From positions 1 through 6,088 of the forward strand of contig DPLL01000261.1 of the NCBI GenBank assembly GCA_003542015.1: a DNA stretch of 6,088 nucleotides. Reading direction: 5' to 3'. Both the position numbers and the translations under genes were made by a program. This document shows positions 4,609 to 6,088 of the stretch, in pieces; the stretch's first letter is position 1, and each line of letters begins with the position of its first letter. This DNA comes from Microcoleaceae cyanobacterium UBA9251. GTDB lineage: Bacteria; Cyanobacteriota; Cyanobacteriia; Cyanobacteriales; Microcoleaceae. The notes under the pieces are model-generated. The model was not told where the DNA came from. It did no database searches and saw only the letters and a list, made by a program, of their open reading frames with translations.

Positions 4609-6088
4609 ACTGCCTCGGTTGGACGGGCTGACTCCGCTGCAACAGTTGGCGCGCGTCGGGACTGATACTGTTTTGATAGCCAAAGTTCGATCGATCGCTA
4701 TCATCCAAAATCTGCGGCGTCAGCAGTACAATCACTTCTGCCCGCTGGTTGATTTTATTAGAGCTCCTGAACAGCGAACCGATAATCGGCAAATCTCCTA
4801 AAATCGGAATCTTGCTCGCTGTAACCCGTTCTTGGTCGCGGATGATCCCCGATACAATCAAAGTCTGACCGTCCCGCAGGCGAATTAGCCCCGACTGCAA
4901 AGAGCGCTCTTGCAGCAGGGTGATACTGTTACTGTCTCCGCCAGTGGTGAGGTTTTGAGGCGGGCCGACAGCACTGACGATCGGGTTTACTCGCAGAGAG
5001 ACAAAACCGTTATCATCAATTCGATCGATCACCACTCCCAACCGCAAACCCGCCAGGCCTTTTTCAGCCGTCACCGTTCTGGTAGTTTGACCGGCGGTTG
5101 ACTGCGTTTCCGACTTGATGTTAGTAACCACCTCTTCAGTGATATTCACATTCGCCGTTTCCCCTTCTTGGACAACCAAAGTCGGGTCAGTCAGGATTTT
5201 GGCGTTGTTGGTGGTAATACTTGCTTGCAAGTTAGACAAAAACCGTTTCGGATATTGAAACAGCGGGAACTGACTGAAGGTTGCACTTCCCACAGCCGTC
5301 AGCAGTCCAGTTGTGAGGTCTCTGGTAAAGGGCGTGTAATCGCTAACCCCAACTTTCGTGGGATCGTTAGTTATGGGAGCTGTCGGTTGCACGAACAAGC
5401 CGCCGCCTGGAGATGTCAGTGGCACGTTAATTAGCTGGCCATTCGGATCGTAGAAAGGCGTCGCGGTTCCAATCGGATTCGTGACGATCGGCCGACTGGT
5501 GAGGCTCGCACCGAGAGTGGTAGCATTGGGCGGATTGATGCCGCCAAAATTGACGATCGCAGCCCCGCCGTCATTGACAAAGAAACTGTCATTAATCCCG
5601 AAGGAGAAGCTAGTATTTGTTTTATTGTCTCCCGACAAGTTGATATCGATCACCTTGACATTGACAGCCACTTGACGGCGGCGCAGATCTAGTTGCGTCA
5701 AGAAAGCTACGGCGATATCAATTTTACGGGGGTCGCCCACCAAAGTGATCGAATTGAGCCGAGAATCCGCCAGCACCGACAGTCCCCTCAACAATAGTGG
5801 CCCATTGCCATCCTTAGCGCCGATCGCCTTAATATCCGGTTCCCGAATTTCCACATCCCGCGCCGTAGTTCCCTGGCCCACGGTTTGAATACTAACCCGA
5901 GTAATCGGCAGTTGAGTTTCCGCACCTTGAGCGCTCAAAAAGTTAGCCGCATCCGTAGACTTAACTTGATTGAGCCGCAGAGTCCGAACGATAATATTCC
6001 GGGAATCAAGTGGCAGCGAAGCCCCGACAAAAATCGTCCGTCCCACCCGGTTAGCTTGCAGTCCGCTGAGGCGGAGCACGTAATTAAA
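4607..6088 (-). CDS. pilQ: Type IV pilus secretin PilQ, C-terminal part (5' end outside window)
   Basis: The frame is open from the right edge to TAG 4607-4609, giving about 493 residues. Residues FNY precede the GTG codon at 6077-6079, so that GTG is internal and the true start lies beyond the window. PilQ forms the outer-membrane ring through which type IV pili pass, needed for twitching/phototaxis and DNA uptake. Counting from the GTG: repeat-like N-domains (about 1-150, including SVLADSRLNSITLVGD 101-116), a Gly/Thr/Pro-rich linker (about 160-270), then the secretin core with LTDPTLVVQEGETANV (296-311) and the family signature KIPILGDLPIIGSLFR (423-438), followed by VIVLLTPQIL (449-458). 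A 30-residue Gln/Ser/Pro-rich tail ends the protein. The N-terminal AMIN/STN domains expected of a full PilQ are not visible. pilM, pilN and pilO usually lie upstream in cyanobacteria, outside this window. Confidence 0.95.
   Translation of the reverse strand, partial: FNYVLRLSGLQANRVGRTIFVGASLPLDSRNIIVRTLRLNQVKSTDAANFLSAQGAETQLPITRVSIQTVGQGTTARDVEIREPDIKAIGAKDGNGPLLLRGLSVLADSRLNSITLVGDPRKIDIAVAFLTQLDLRRRQVAVNVKVIDINLSGDNKTNTSFSFGINDSFFVNDGGAAIVNFGGINPPNATTLGASLTSRPIVTNPIGTATPFYDPNGQLINVPLTSPGGGLFVQPTAPITNDPTKVGVSDYTPFTRDLTTGLLTAVGSATFSQFPLFQYPKRFLSNLQASITTNNAKILTDPTLVVQEGETANVNITEEVVTNIKSETQSTAGQTTRTVTAEKGLAGLRLGVVIDRIDDNGFVSLRVNPIVSAVGPPQNLTTGGDSNSITLLQERSLQSGLIRLRDGQTLIVSGIIRDQERVTASKIPILGDLPIIGSLFRSSNKINQRAEVIVLLTPQILDDSDRSNFGYQNSISPDARQLLQRSQPVQPRQ

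Overview
The window looks like a chromosomal segment of a filamentous cyanobacterium (Microcoleus/Oscillatoria-like). That is an inference. It rests on four exact copies of the cyanobacterial HIP1 octamer GCGATCGC (680-687, 1127-1134, 2025-2032, 3018-3025) and many HIP1-like cores, heptanucleotide short tandem repeats (STRR type) between genes, several cyanobacterial-style intergenic palindromes, and a cyanobacterial-type PilQ secretin. No CRISPR array, rRNA, tRNA or transposase gene was recognised.

Layout, left to right. Positions 1-99 hold what may be the last 32 codons of a plus-strand membrane protein (weak). A gene-free stretch (100-388) carries a near-perfect 18-bp stem-loop and a small GCGATT/AATCGC palindrome. 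A small plus-strand gene (389-799) follows. Its frame is open for 135 sense codons but is broken by one in-frame TGA at 578-580. Two palindromic repeats and a short TGCCCAA-type heptamer array separate it from the minus-strand block.

The minus strand carries, in transcription order: the 3' part of pilQ (runs off the right edge, stop at 4607); a 537-bp gap with palindromes, a likely pilQ terminator and a candidate promoter; an HU-family nucleoid protein (3779-4069); 18 bp downstream, cobD, threonine-phosphate decarboxylase of cobalamin synthesis (2627-3760); a 166-bp spacer with two opposed heptamer arrays; and an FAD/NAD(P)-dependent oxidoreductase of the disulfide-reductase fold that lacks the redox-active cysteine pair and the catalytic His-Glu pair (982-2460).

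HU and cobD are close enough to share a transcript, starting from a candidate promoter about 280 bp upstream of HU with a structured leader. PilQ, HU, CobD and the oxidoreductase do not form a known pathway, so this looks like a housekeeping neighbourhood rather than a dedicated system. The most noteworthy points are the degenerate active site of the oxidoreductase, the single in-frame stop in the small left-hand gene, the heptamer arrays that supply the stop codon of cobD, and a simple-sequence insert inside cobD.
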